DNA of 64,000 nt from positions 62,001-126,000 of the forward strand of contig NZ_LZZS01000040.1 of the NCBI RefSeq assembly GCF_014170335.1, given 5' to 3'. The first letter of the stretch is position 1, and each line of letters opens with the position of its first letter. The stretch comes from Achromobacter sp. UMC46 (lineage in GTDB: Bacteria; Pseudomonadota; Gammaproteobacteria; Burkholderiales; Burkholderiaceae_B). The position numbers were made by a program, and so were the translations under genes. Below the pieces are notes generated by a model. That model did not search any database. It was not told the origin of the DNA and was given only the letters and a program-made list of their open reading frames with translations. Shown piece after piece: positions 8,593-17,663 of this stretch.

Positions 8593-9945
8593 ATGTCCGC
8601 CTACGCCCCCATTGCCGCCATTGCCACCGCCCCCGGAAGAGGCGGCATCGGTGTCGTGCGCGTTTCTGGTGCGGACTTGTCCGAATTGGTGCGCCGCCTG
8701 TTCCAGCGCGAACTCACGCCGCGCCATGCGCACTACCTGCCGTTCAAATCGGTGGAAGGGGAACTGCTGGACGAAGGCATCGCGATCTATTTCCGCGCCC
8801 CCCATTCCTATACCGGCGAAGACGTGCTGGAACTTCAAGGCCACGGCGGCCCCGCCGTGCTGCGCCGCGTGCTGGACAGCTGCATCGCCGCCGGCCGAGA
8901 CCTTGGCCTGCGGCTGGCGGAGCCCGGCGAATTCACGCGCCGCGCCTTCTTGAACGATCGCATGGACCTGGCCCAGGCCGAAGCCGTGGCCGACCTGATC
9001 GAAGCCTCGTCGGTGGCTGCTGCGCGCGGCGCGGTCGCATCGCTGTCGGGCGAATTCTCGGCCCGCGTCAACGACCTGTCCGACCGCATCATCCACCTGC
9101 GGATGCTGGTTGAAGCGACGCTGGATTTCCCCGAAGAAGAGATCGACTTCCTTGAGAAATACCAGGCTCGGCCCACGCTCGATGCGCTGACCACAGACCT
9201 GTCCAACCTGATTGCGCAAGCGCGCCAGGGCGTCATCCTGCGCGAAGGCCTGCACGTGGTGCTGGCCGGCCAGCCCAACGTCGGAAAATCCAGCCTGCTG
9301 AATGCGTTGGCGGGCGACGATATCGCCATCGTCACCCCGATCGCGGGCACGACGCGCGACAAAGTGGTGCAGGAAATCCATATCGACGGCGTGCCGCTGC
9401 ATATCGTGGATACCGCCGGCCTGCGGGAAACCGAGGACACCGTCGAAAGCATCGGCATTGCCCGCACCTGGCAGGAAATCGAACGCGCGGACGTCATCCT
9501 GCACTTGCAGGACGCCACCCAGCCCGGCGACGAGCTGGACGCGCAGATCACCGCGCGCCTGCCGCCGCGCACGCCGGTGCTGAAGGTGTTCAACAAGGTG
9601 GACCTGTTATCCACAGGTTTCGCGCCGGCGCCGGGCGAATTGGGCATTTCCGCCAAACGCGGCGCGGGCCTGGACGCGCTGCGCGCCGAGCTGCTGAACA
9701 TCGCAGGCTGGAACCCCGGCGCCGAATCTCCCTGGCTGGCGCGCGAACGCCACCTGCATGCGCTGCAGGACGCCGCGGAACATCTGGCGCTTGCGGGCGA
9801 ACACGCGGGTCAGGACGACCGGGTGCTGGACCTGTTCGCGGAAGAGCTTCGGCTGGCGCACGACAGCCTGTCGAGCATTACCGGAAAATTCACCAGCGAC
9901 GACTTGCTGGGCGAGATTTTCTCCAGCTTCTGCATCGGAAAATGA
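8593..9945 (+). CDS. mnmE: tRNA modification GTPase MnmE (TrmE)
   Basis: The 450-residue protein works with MnmG to install the 5-carboxymethylaminomethyl group on U34 of tRNAs. The N-terminal folate-binding domain begins [25 protein letters not shown] ([18 protein letters not shown]). A helical domain and an inserted GTPase domain follow, with G1 GQPNVGKSS at about residue 225, G2/G3 IAGTTRD and DTAGLRE, and G4 NKVD. The C-terminal FCIGK carries the conserved Cys. I chose the ATG at 8593 rather than an in-frame upstream TTG or GTG because it matches the family's N-terminus. mnmG lies 13 kb away beside the origin. A perfect DnaA box occurs inside the gene at 9607-9615. Confidence 0.95.
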   Translation: MSAYAPIAAIATAPGRGGIGVVRVSGADLSELVRRLFQRELTPRHAHYLPFKSVEGELLDEGIAIYFRAPHSYTGEDVLELQGHGGPAVLRRVLDSCIAAGRDLGLRLAEPGEFTRRAFLNDRMDLAQAEAVADLIEASSVAAARGAVASLSGEFSARVNDLSDRIIHLRMLVEATLDFPEEEIDFLEKYQARPTLDALTTDLSNLIAQARQGVILREGLHVVLAGQPNVGKSSLLNALAGDDIAIVTPIAGTTRDKVVQEIHIDGVPLHIVDTAGLRETEDTVESIGIARTWQEIERADVILHLQDATQPGDELDAQITARLPPRTPVLKVFNKVDLLSTGFAPAPGELGISAKRGAGLDALRAELLNIAGWNPGAESPWLARERHLHALQDAAEHLALAGEHAGQDDRVLDLFAEELRLAHDSLSSITGKFTSDDLLGEIFSSFCIGK

Positions 9946-9946
9946 C

Positions 9947-10290
9947 GTGATAAGACTTGCCGCGGCTGACGACATACCGGTCATCGAGCAGATCGTCGCC
10001 GAGGCCTACTTCCCGTATATCGCGCGCATCGGCGCCACGCCGGGCCCGACTGCCTGCTGTTGGACAACATCGCGGTATCTCCGGCCGCGCAGGGCAAAGG
10101 GCATGGGCGCGTGCTGATGCGCCACGCCGAGGCTGTCGCGCGAGACCACGGCTATTCGGTCATCCGCTTGTACACGCAAGAGAAAATGACAGAGAACATT
10201 GCCATCTATCTGCAATATGACTACGTGGAAACGCATCGCGCGCAAGAGTCTGGGCTGCATCGCGTCTTCATGAAGAAGCGCCTGGGTTAA
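9947..10290 (+). pseudogene. Broken GNAT-family acetyltransferase (internal deletion with frameshift)
   Basis: Two halves of one acetyltransferase lie in different frames. The first half starts at a GTG two bases after mnmE and reads VIRLAAADDIPVIEQIV, then EAYFPYIARIGATPGP, and ends around 10045. The second half reads CLLLDNIAVSPAAQGKGHG, then YTQEKMTENIAIYLQYDYVE, and ends VFMKKRLG at 10290. In intact family members about 30 residues separate the IARIG segment from LLLDNIAV. Here they abut near 10041-10051 and the frame shifts. The acetyl-CoA loop (QGKGHG) survives, but the middle strands are gone. I therefore call it a pseudogene rather than a short gene. A 76-residue remnant could be translated from a TTG at 10060, but is unlikely to fold. 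Confidence 0.75.
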
Positions 10291-10309
10291 TCACTCCATT
10301 TTCAAATAT

Positions 10310-10329
10310 GCGAGTCTTTACTCGCTTTT
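10310..10329 (+). terminator. Possible short intrinsic terminator after the GNAT remnant
   Basis: GCGAGT and ACTCGC form a six-pair stem with a four-base loop, followed by TTTT. It overlaps the stop codon of the convergent chloride channel gene. The stem is short, so termination is only plausible. Confidence 0.4.
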
Positions 10330-11694
10330 ATCCGAACCCTTTTTTACTACCGCCCGCTGCGCGCGGCGGTTGTTCGCCAGCGACTTCGCATACACCGATT
10401 CCGGCCGTATCCGATGCGCGACGACGTAGCCGGTGATGCACGCCAGCATCAGGGGCAGCATCACTTCATAGCTCAGCGTCATCTCGAAAATCATCAGAAT
10501 GGACATCAGCGGCGCGTAAGTCGTCGCGGCCAGCAATGCGCCCATGCCGACGACGGCATAACTGGACACCGCCGACACGTCGCCAGCGGGCAACAGGGCC
10601 TGCAGACCGCTTGCGTACAGCGCGCCCAGTGCCGCTCCCACGAACAGCGTCGGCGTGAAAACGCCCCCCACCGCGCCCGATCCCACGCTGGCGCCGGTGG
10701 CCAATATCTTCATCAATAGAATGGCCGCCACCGCCTGCCAGGCCCATTGCGTGTGCAGCATACTGTTGACCACACTGTAGCCGTTGCCCCACACCTCGGG
10801 ATTCAGCACGGAAAGTGCGCCTACCACGAGCCCGCCCAACGCCATCCGAATCCAAAGCGGGAAAGGCATGCGGGAAAATGCGGCGCGCGTCAGGTCCAGG
10901 AAACGCAGGAATTGCGGCGCGACCAGGCCGGCGATCGCACCGAGCACCAGGTAGTTGATCACCTCCCAACCCGACACGAATTCGAAGTGCGGCATGTGGA
11001 ACACCGCGTCGTAGTGCAGCATCTGCCGCGTGACGATGTTTGCGACCACCGATGACACCACCAGCGGCACCAAAGTATCGGACGAAATTACGCCGAAAAC
11101 GATTTCCGAGATGAACAAGGCGCCGGCAATCGGCGCGTTATAGGCCGACGTGATGCCCGCCGTGGCCCCGCAAGCGACCAACAGGCGCAAATGCCGGGGG
11201 GGCAGCAGCAGGAATCGCCCCGTCAGGGACGAAAACATGGCCGCCAACTGCACCATGGGGCCTTCCCGGCCGATAGAGGCGCCGGATCCGATCGAAAAGA
11301 TGGACGACACGCTCCGAGCCAGCGTCTGGCGCAGGCCAATGACGCCCCGGCCGATGGAAATCGCCTCCATATAGTCGGCCGCTCCCCGTTTCGGCAGCCA
11401 TCGGGCGGCCATTTGCAGGATGGCGCCGGCAATCGCCCCGCCCGCAGCGGGCATCAAGAAGCGTTGCCAAGGGTCCAACCCGCGGGCCAGCGACACCATC
11501 CCGTGGGGCACGTCTTCACCGGCCAGCAACATCTGCAGCCATCCCAGCAATTCCCGGAACACCACCGTCGCCAGCGCGCCGAACAGCCCCATCACGGCCG
11601 CCGCGCACAACGTCGCGGGCAATCTGTCGGCCAATAAACGGGCCCGGAGCGCGTTTGCCCAGCCCAATTTCCTGATTCTGATTTCTTTCGCCAT
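10318..11694 (-). CDS. ClC-family chloride channel/transporter
   Basis: The 458-residue membrane protein has the ClC fold. Selectivity-filter motifs are visible: GSGASIGREGP, which includes the gating Glu, and GAVGGVFTPTLFVGAALG, which holds the GxFxP motif. It lacks cytoplasmic CBS domains and is close in length to bacterial ClcA and ClcB. The N-terminus MAKEIRIRKLGW is cytoplasmic and the first membrane helix begins near residue 25. It is a lone minus-strand gene between the GNAT remnant and a two-component system. The presence of the gating Glu suggests H+/Cl- exchange, but the tyrosine and second Glu that decide this were not verified. Confidence 0.9.
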   Translation of the reverse strand: MAKEIRIRKLGWANALRARLLADRLPATLCAAAVMGLFGALATVVFRELLGWLQMLLAGEDVPHGMVSLARGLDPWQRFLMPAAGGAIAGAILQMAARWLPKRGAADYMEAISIGRGVIGLRQTLARSVSSIFSIGSGASIGREGPMVQLAAMFSSLTGRFLLLPPRHLRLLVACGATAGITSAYNAPIAGALFISEIVFGVISSDTLVPLVVSSVVANIVTRQMLHYDAVFHMPHFEFVSGWEVINYLVLGAIAGLVAPQFLRFLDLTRAAFSRMPFPLWIRMALGGLVVGALSVLNPEVWGNGYSVVNSMLHTQWAWQAVAAILLMKILATGASVGSGAVGGVFTPTLFVGAALGALYASGLQALLPAGDVSAVSSYAVVGMGALLAATTYAPLMSILMIFEMTLSYEVMLPLMLACITGYVVAHRIRPESVYAKSLANNRRAQRAVVKKGSDKSE

Positions 11695-12183
11695 GGCGGA
11701 ATTCTACGGCGGAAGTTGCTCACTTTTTGTTCAGTCCCCTGTCAACAAAAGGAGGGGTCCCGGCCTGGAATCCCCACTTTCGCGAACGCCTCTGAGGGCG
11801 TTTAAAGGCCTCTGCAAGGGCGAAAAACCGGGTAGGCAACAGGCGGTTTTTCGGGGTAAAAGTGCCCGTCTTCAACCCCGTTTCCAAAAATCGCCCTGTG
11901 GATAACTCCTAAGTAGCCAGGTTGTGCACATTGTGTGGAGGCAAGTTGAACAAGCCGGGGTTTTTGGGGGTGGCCGAAATGTTGTCCAACTTCAACTTTT
12001 TTCCCACACAGAGTTCTTGCACAGGCAAAAACGGCTGCAAGCTGATGAAAAGAATGAGGTTTTCAAGGTTAAGGTAGTTATCCACAGGCCTTATTAATCA
12101 TTAGTCTTTATATAAAGAGAAATAAAGGAAAAGCCAAACATGCTTTCCCATTCCGTCCAGCCACTCCCCCCCGGACTCCGTCC
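11695..12183. other. 489-base intergenic region with two exact DnaA boxes and hairpins
   Basis: No credible gene is seen. It contains an inverted repeat CGAAAAACCG/CGGTTTTTCG (11821-11853) and a smaller one AACGCC/GGCGTT near 11780-11800. Exact DnaA nonamers lie at 11897-11905 (minus) and 12078-12086 (plus). An AT-rich tract follows from about 12090 to 12135. The region separates divergently transcribed clc and the response-regulator gene, so it must also hold their promoters. DnaA boxes beside an AT-rich tract resemble an origin unit, but the parS-rich region at 20-23 kb is the stronger origin candidate. Confidence 0.6.
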
Positions 12184-12861
12184 ATGCGCATCCTCCTGAT
12201 AGAAGACGAAGCCGAACTTGCCCGTTGGCTTTCCAGAAGCCTGGCCAGACATGCCGGCTTTGTCGTTGAGTGGGCTGACGACGGATTGGTCGCCGAAAGA
12301 AGGTTGGCAATCGAAGAATTCGATGCCGTCATCCTCGATTTGGGACTTCCCGGCATGGATGGCCATGCTTTGCTGGCGAAGATCCGCGCGCGGGACGACC
12401 GTACGCCGGTGCTGGTCTTGACCGCGCGCGATTCGCTAGCCGAAAAAATCGGGACCCTTCACCAGGGAGCAGACGATTTCCTGCCGAAACCCTTTGTTGT
12501 GGAAGAGTTGGAAGCGCGTTTGATCGCACTGATCCGGCGCAGCCGTGGACGAGAACATCCGCGTTTGGCTCTAGGAAACCTGGTTTTCGAGTCTGCAGCG
12601 CAGAAATTCACGGTCTCTGGACAGGCTTTGCAGTTATCCCCACGTGAACACGCTGTTCTTCGGGTGTTGATCCAGAAAAGCGGAGAACCCATCAACAAGC
12701 AGCAGATCCTGGACCGCATCCTGACGGACGATGCCGACATCAACCTGGAGGCCATCGAGGTCCTGGTTCACCGTTTGCGAAAAAAATTGGCGGAAACAGG
12801 CGTCCAGATCGTCACCATGCGAGGCATGGGCTACTGCCTGGAGAACCTTGTTGACAACTAG
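12184..12861 (+). CDS. OmpR-family response regulator, TctD/BctD type
   Basis: The 225-residue regulator has a receiver domain (residues 1-115) with acidic pocket Glu7/Asp8, phospho-acceptor Asp52 in VILDLGLPGMDG, Thr80 and Lys102. A winged-helix DNA-binding domain follows (about 130-222), ending VHRLRKKL...VTMRGMGYCL. It is followed, with an 11-14 base overlap, by a TctE-type histidine kinase and then by tctCBA. I infer that it activates tricarboxylate uptake when citrate or a related acid is sensed, as TctD in Salmonella and BctD in Bordetella do. Confidence 0.88.
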   Translation: MRILLIEDEAELARWLSRSLARHAGFVVEWADDGLVAERRLAIEEFDAVILDLGLPGMDGHALLAKIRARDDRTPVLVLTARDSLAEKIGTLHQGADDFLPKPFVVEELEARLIALIRRSRGREHPRLALGNLVFESAAQKFTVSGQALQLSPREHAVLRVLIQKSGEPINKQQILDRILTDDADINLEAIEVLVHRLRKKLAETGVQIVTMRGMGYCLENLVDN

Positions 12862-14335
12862 AAGTCCGAAAAAAATCGTTTTTTTCGCCGCAAAAAAACG
12901 TAATCGCACGCTGAAGACGCAGTTGCTCTGGTGGCTGATCCCGACCCTGGTCTTTGTGATGATGGGCGCGCTATGGCTGTCGAATCACCAGCTGCGCAAC
13001 CAGGTCGACATTGCCTACGATCGTTCACTTTCCGGAGCGCTCCGCGCGATCGACCACAACATATCCACAGCCAGCGGTGGATTAGCCATGGAGCAGCCCT
13101 ACCTGATGCTGGAATTTTTCGAGCTGACGGCCAATGGAAGCGTCTTCTACCGAGTAGCGACAGAGGACGGGCTGGCAGAAATCGGGCATCCGGGGCTACC
13201 GCTACCGGACCAGCCCCTGGAATCTGGCGAACCGCGCTTTTTCTACGCGGACTACCAGGGCACCCCCGTCAGGGTTGCGGCGCTGGCGCGCCCCATGGAT
13301 CCGCCTCTGTACGCGAACAAAGGGGGACGGGTTATCGTACAAGTCGCCGAAGGCCTGGAAAGCCGCCAGGCGTTCCTGCATAAGGTGCTGGTGCGCTCGG
13401 TGGAACGGGATCTGGCCGTGATCCTCATCAGCGTTCTGGTGATCATCCTGGGCGTTTTCATGGCGCTGCGCCCCCTTGTCAGGCTCCGGCAAGAAGTGGA
13501 AGGGCGGTCTGGAGACGATTTAAGCCCCGTCAGCGCGTCCGAGATGCCTGGTGAGGTCCTGCCCCTAGTTGCGGCTGTAAACCTCCACATGGCCCGTTTT
13601 GCGGCTCAGGCGAGGGTCCAGAGCCAGTTCCTGGACGACGCTTCGCACCAACTCCGCACTCCGTTATCGGTTTTACGGACCCAGACGGCCTATGCCTTGC
13701 GCGAAACAGACCCCCAGGAGGTCCGTACAGCCCTTCTGGCGATGCAAGAGGGGTTGGACAGGGCTGTGCGCACCACCAACCAGATGCTCGCTCTGGCGCG
13801 CGCTAAGGACGCTTCCCTGGCCGAAGGCGGTTTCACGGCCGAAACGATCGATCTGGTGGACTTGGCCGACGGCGTCATCCGGGGGCTGCTGCCGACCGCC
13901 CGTGCCCGCCAGCTGGACATCGGCCTGGAGGCCGCCATCCGTCCGGTCCTGGTGAGCGGCACCGAGTGGCTGCTCCGCGAAGCGGCCACCAACCTGGTCG
14001 ACAACGCCATCCGCTACGCGTCGCCGGCGGGCGAAGTCACGGTGACCGTGCAGGCCGGCGACGGTCTGGCACGCCTGATCGTCGAAGACGACGGTCCGGG
14101 CATGTCGGCCGAGGACATCGCCCGGGCCTGCGTACGGTTTCGCCGGGGGGCAGCGGGCAAGAACAAGTCCGGGGCCGGATTGGGGCTGGCCATCGTGGGC
14201 ACCATCGCCGATATCCTCGGTGCCCGGCTGGTCCTGGAGAACCGGGCGCCGTTGCCTGGCTTGCGCGCCGCCCTGGTGTTTACCCTGGAGTCCGCGTCGG
14301 ATGCTGCGCCGCATCACGAAAACGGCGGATTTTGA
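12851..14335 (+). CDS. Sensor histidine kinase, TctE/BctE type
   Basis: The protein has about 494 residues. Its first membrane segment is near residues 25-45 (LLWWLIPTLVFVM), a periplasmic sensor domain (2CSK_N type, about 45-180) comes next, and the second membrane segment is near 185-205. The HisKA box reads FLDDASHQLRTPLSVLRTQ, the N box NLVDNAIRYAS, and G boxes are EDDGPGMS and GAGLGLAIV. No ATG precedes the first membrane helix, so translation must begin at TTG 12851 or 12848, both well placed after GGAG at 12840. The first 17 codons contain three seven-base homopolymer runs, an unusual start. It pairs with the upstream regulator and is followed by tctC. Confidence 0.85.
   Translation: MTTRSPKKIVFFAAKKRNRTLKTQLLWWLIPTLVFVMMGALWLSNHQLRNQVDIAYDRSLSGALRAIDHNISTASGGLAMEQPYLMLEFFELTANGSVFYRVATEDGLAEIGHPGLPLPDQPLESGEPRFFYADYQGTPVRVAALARPMDPPLYANKGGRVIVQVAEGLESRQAFLHKVLVRSVERDLAVILISVLVIILGVFMALRPLVRLRQEVEGRSGDDLSPVSASEMPGEVLPLVAAVNLHMARFAAQARVQSQFLDDASHQLRTPLSVLRTQTAYALRETDPQEVRTALLAMQEGLDRAVRTTNQMLALARAKDASLAEGGFTAETIDLVDLADGVIRGLLPTARARQLDIGLEAAIRPVLVSGTEWLLREAATNLVDNAIRYASPAGEVTVTVQAGDGLARLIVEDDGPGMSAEDIARACVRFRRGAAGKNKSGAGLGLAIVGTIADILGARLVLENRAPLPGLRAALVFTLESASDAAPHHENGGF
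12867..12887 (+). repeat. A7/T7/A7 homopolymer cluster and AT hairpin at the kinase start
   Basis: Runs of seven A (12869-12875), seven T (12879-12885) and seven A (12892-12898) lie within 30 bases. The first two form a perfect nine-pair stem CGAAAAAAA/TTTTTTTCG with a three-base loop. The position is within the first codons of the histidine kinase gene. Confidence 0.7.
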
Positions 14336-14450
14336 AAGGTATTGGAAAGCTTCGGTTTTGTACGGTAGCGTCCGCTGGGTCCGATCAGGCGCAAGCACGC
14401 CGGGCGGCCATCCAGCCATACCAAGACCTATAAAACACGGAGACGCAAGA

Positions 14451-15449
14451 ATGCAGACCAGCCTGAAGCTGCGCACGGCCGCCTTGGCGGCGCTTGGCGC
14501 GATTACCCTTTCCCTGGGCGCCGCCCACGCGGCCGACGAGCCGCGCCGCCCGGAATGCATCGCGCCGGCCCAGCCGGGCGGCGGTTTCGACCTGACCTGC
14601 CGTCTGGCCACCGAAGGCCTGAAGCAAAGCGGCGCGCTCAAGAGCGCCATGCGCATCGTCTACATGCCGGGCGGCATCGGCGCCGTGGCCTACAACAACA
14701 TCGTGGCCCAGCACCCCAACGAACCCGGCACCATCGTCGCGTTTTCGGGCGGTTCGCTGCTGAACCTGGCCCAGGGCAAGTTCGGCAAGTACAACGTCGA
14801 CGACGTGCGCTGGCTGGCCGCCATCGGCACCGACTACGGCGTGGCCGTGGTGCGCAACGATTCCCCCTATACCGACCTGAAGGGGCTGATGGACGCCTTC
14901 AAGCAGGACCCGACCAAGCTCGTGCTGGGCGCCGGCGGCACGGTGGGCAGCCAGGACTGGATGAAGGCCGCGCTGACCGCCAAGGCCGCCGGCGTGGATT
15001 TCAAGAAGATGCGTTTCGTGGCGTTTGAAGGCGGCGGCGAAGCGGTCACCGCCTTGCGCGGCGGCCATATCCAGGCCTACATGGGCGACGCGGCCGAAGC
15101 CTTCACCATGCTGGAAGGCGGCGCGCCCATCCGGGTGCTGGCGGTGTTCAACGACCAGCGCCTGCCGGGCAAGCTAGGCACCGTGCCCACCGCCAAGGAG
15201 CAGGGCTACGACATCGTCTGGCCGATCATCCGCGGCTTCTACGTCGGCCCGAAGGTGTCGGACAGCGATTACCAGTTCTGGGTCAACGCCTTCAATACCG
15301 CGACCGCGTCGCCCGAGTTCGACAAGCTGCGCCAGCAGCAGGGCTTGTTCCCGTTCAACAAGACGGGGCCCGAGCTGGACGCTTATGTGAAGAACCAGGT
15401 CAAGGTCTATGGCGAACTGGCCGATTCCTTCGGCCTGTTGAAGAAGTAA
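14451..15449 (+). CDS. tctC: Tripartite tricarboxylate transporter receptor TctC (Bug family)
   Basis: The 332-residue periplasmic receptor begins MQTSLKLRTAALAALGAI, a signal peptide cut after Ala-His-Ala-Ala near residue 24. The ligand-binding signature includes CIAPAQPGGGFDLTCRLA and a MPGGIGAVAYNNIV segment typical of TctC proteins. The ATG at 14451 is preceded by GGAG nine bases upstream; frames open further upstream belong to the kinase. It heads tctC-tctB-tctA and follows a TctDE-like sensor pair. In Bordetella the homologous receptor also signals to the kinase. Citrate is the likely ligand, by analogy. Confidence 0.9.
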   Translation: MQTSLKLRTAALAALGAITLSLGAAHAADEPRRPECIAPAQPGGGFDLTCRLATEGLKQSGALKSAMRIVYMPGGIGAVAYNNIVAQHPNEPGTIVAFSGGSLLNLAQGKFGKYNVDDVRWLAAIGTDYGVAVVRNDSPYTDLKGLMDAFKQDPTKLVLGAGGTVGSQDWMKAALTAKAAGVDFKKMRFVAFEGGGEAVTALRGGHIQAYMGDAAEAFTMLEGGAPIRVLAVFNDQRLPGKLGTVPTAKEQGYDIVWPIIRGFYVGPKVSDSDYQFWVNAFNTATASPEFDKLRQQQGLFPFNKTGPELDAYVKNQVKVYGELADSFGLLKK

Positions 15450-15572
15450 GCCGGCCGCAAGGCTTTCCCTCCTGATCGCGCCCGGTTGTTCGGGCCCCCT
15501 CGCCGCCGGGCAGTTTCGGCGGTGGCGGGGACGGCTGCGCCGCGCGGTCCCACCACAACGGAAAACTGGATC

Positions 15573-16010
15573 ATGAATGATCGAATCCTAGGTGTCGGCG
15601 CCCTGGCGCTGGCCGCCTTCATGACGGCGGCCGGATGGGGCATCGAAGCCCCGTTCGCCTACGAACCCGTGGGCCCGCGCGCCTTCCCCCTGCTACTGGC
15701 CGGCATCATCGGCCTGTGCGGCCTGTGGCTGGTCTACAAAGGGGGCAATACGGTCCAAGCCAATCCGCCCGGCGCCAACGGACGCATCGCATTGATGATG
15801 GCGTTCACCGTGGCCTACGCCTTCCTGTTCCAGTGGCTGGGCTTCGTAGTGGCCACGTCGCTGATGACGGTGTTCGTGGGCCGCTTGTTCGGCGGCGGTT
15901 GGGTGAAGTGCGCGGTCGGCGGCGTCGTCATGAGCCTTTTCTTTTTCGTGCTGTTCGACAAGGTGCTGGACGTCGTCCTGCCGGGCGGACTGCTGGAGAC
16001 CCTGATATGA
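15573..16010 (+). CDS. tctB: Tripartite tricarboxylate transporter small membrane subunit TctB
   Basis: The 145-residue protein has four predicted membrane segments and the TctB pattern, with EAPFAYEPVGPRAFPLLLAG following the first helix. It is the small membrane partner of TctA. I chose the ATG at 15573 (MNDRILGVGALAL) because it begins the first membrane helix at the expected distance. The stop overlaps the TctA start by four bases (ATGA), so the two are translationally coupled. Confidence 0.88.
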   Translation: MNDRILGVGALALAAFMTAAGWGIEAPFAYEPVGPRAFPLLLAGIIGLCGLWLVYKGGNTVQANPPGANGRIALMMAFTVAYAFLFQWLGFVVATSLMTVFVGRLFGGGWVKCAVGGVVMSLFFFVLFDKVLDVVLPGGLLETLI

Positions 16011-17533
16011 GCGGCATTCTTGATCATCTGTCGATCGGCTTTGGCGTTGCCTTTTCGCTGACGAATATCCTGGTGGCCATGATCGGCTCGTTCATCGGCA
16101 CGATGGTCGGCGTGCTGCCGGGCCTGGGGCCGGTGAACGGCGTGGCGATGCTGATACCGATCGCGTTCGCGATGAACCTTCCGCCTGAAACGGCGCTGAT
16201 CCTGCTGGCGGCGGTCTACGTGGGCGCCGAGTACGGCGGCCGCATCACGGCCATCCTGCTGAACGTGCCGGGCGAGGCCAGCGCCATCATGACGACGCTG
16301 GACGGCTATCCGCTGGCGCGCCAGGGCATGGCGAACGTGGCCTTGTCGCTATCGGCGTGGTCGGCGTTCTTCGGCGCGATCGTGTCGGTGGTGGGCATCA
16401 TCCTGCTTGCCCCGATGCTGGCGAAATGGGCGCTGGCCTTCGGCCCCGCCGAGTACTTCGTGCTGATGATCTTCGCGTTCTGCTGCCTGACCAGCCTGTT
16501 GGGCAAGCAGCCCATCAAGGGCGTGCTGGCGGCCATGATCGGCCTGTCGATATCGGTGGTGGGCGTGGACGCGAATTCAGGCGTATACCGCTATACCTTC
16601 GAATCGGTGCACCTGGCCGACGGCATTGATTTCGTGGTGGTGGTGATCGCGCTGTTCGCGGTCAGCGAAATGCTGGAGATGCTGGAAAAGGTGATGGCCG
16701 GCCATAGCGTCGAAGTCACGCCCAGCGGCCGTAAGCTCTTCAACCTGAAAGAGATGGCGTTCACATGGTGGAGCGTGGTGCGCAGCGCGCTGGTGGGCTT
16801 TGGGGTGGGCGTGCTGCCGGGCGCCGGCGCCAGCGTGGCGGCGGCGGTGGCGTATTCGCAGGAAAAGCGCATCATCGAAGCCAAGGACCCGGACGCCAAG
16901 TTCGGCAAGGGCGACATGCGCGGGCTGGTCGCGCCGGAAGCTGCCGCCACCGCGTCCGCCATCGGTTCGTTCGTGCCGATGCTGACGCTGGGCGTGCCGG
17001 GTTCAGGCACTACCGCGGTCATGATGGGTGCGCTGACGCTCTACAACATCACGCCTGGCCCGGTGCTGTTCGAGACGAAGCCGGAGCTGGTGTGGGGCCT
17101 GATCGCGTCGCTCTTCGTCGCCAACGTGCTGCTGTTCATCATGAACGTGCCGCTGGTCCGCTTGTTCTCGAAAGTGCTGTCGGTGCCGGGTTGGCTGATG
17201 GTGCCGGGCATCCTGTGCATCAGCTACATCGGCGTGTACGCCATCAACGCGGGCACGTTCGACCTCTTGCTGGTGGCCGGCATCGGCGCGCTGGGCTACT
17301 TCCTGCGCAAGTTCGGCGTGCCGATGGCGCCGTTGGTGCTGGGTGTTGTGCTGGGCAACATGATGGAGCAGAACCTGCGCCGCGCGCTGTCGATGACGGA
17401 TGGCGATGTTCGGGTGCTGTTCGCGAGCCCGGTGTCGATTTCGATGTGGGTGGGCGCCATCGCCGTCGTGGTGGTGCCGCAATTGATGCGCCGCATGCGC
17501 CGCGCAAGAAAGGTTGCCGCTGGACCGGCTTGA
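16007..17533 (+). CDS. tctA: Tripartite tricarboxylate transporter large membrane subunit TctA
   Basis: The 508-residue permease shows the TctA repeats. The glycine/proline-rich motif appears twice, as GTMVGVLPGLGPVNGVAMLIP in the first half and as GFGVGVLPGAGASVAAAVAY in the second. About 12 membrane segments are present. The ATG at 16007 overlaps the tctB stop. The gene ends 62 bases before a strong intrinsic terminator, closing the bctDE-tctCBA-like locus. Confidence 0.93.
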   Translation: MSGILDHLSIGFGVAFSLTNILVAMIGSFIGTMVGVLPGLGPVNGVAMLIPIAFAMNLPPETALILLAAVYVGAEYGGRITAILLNVPGEASAIMTTLDGYPLARQGMANVALSLSAWSAFFGAIVSVVGIILLAPMLAKWALAFGPAEYFVLMIFAFCCLTSLLGKQPIKGVLAAMIGLSISVVGVDANSGVYRYTFESVHLADGIDFVVVVIALFAVSEMLEMLEKVMAGHSVEVTPSGRKLFNLKEMAFTWWSVVRSALVGFGVGVLPGAGASVAAAVAYSQEKRIIEAKDPDAKFGKGDMRGLVAPEAAATASAIGSFVPMLTLGVPGSGTTAVMMGALTLYNITPGPVLFETKPELVWGLIASLFVANVLLFIMNVPLVRLFSKVLSVPGWLMVPGILCISYIGVYAINAGTFDLLLVAGIGALGYFLRKFGVPMAPLVLGVVLGNMMEQNLRRALSMTDGDVRVLFASPVSISMWVGAIAVVVVPQLMRRMRRARKVAAGPA

Positions 17534-17593
17534 TGCTTGGTGCGGGGCGGGCCGTATGGCGCGGCCCTCGCGCTGGCAGTCGCCGGATGTTGC

Positions 17594-17622
17594 AAGGGGC
17601 GCCTCGCGGCGCCCCTTTTTTT
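17594..17622 (+). terminator. Intrinsic terminator of the tct operon
   Basis: GGGGCGCC and GGCGCCCC form a perfect eight-pair GC stem with loop TCGC, followed directly by seven T. Confidence 0.9.
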
Positions 17623-17629
17623 CGGTACA

Positions 17630-17651
17630 AATATGAGTGAATACTCATATT
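17630..17651. terminator. AT-rich inverted repeat between convergent genes
   Basis: AATATGAGT and ACTCATATT are perfect complements around a four-base loop, 12 bases from the end of the aminotransferase gene. It may stop transcription from that strand, although the U tract is weak. Confidence 0.4.
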
Positions 17652-17663
17652 CTGTTTTAGACG

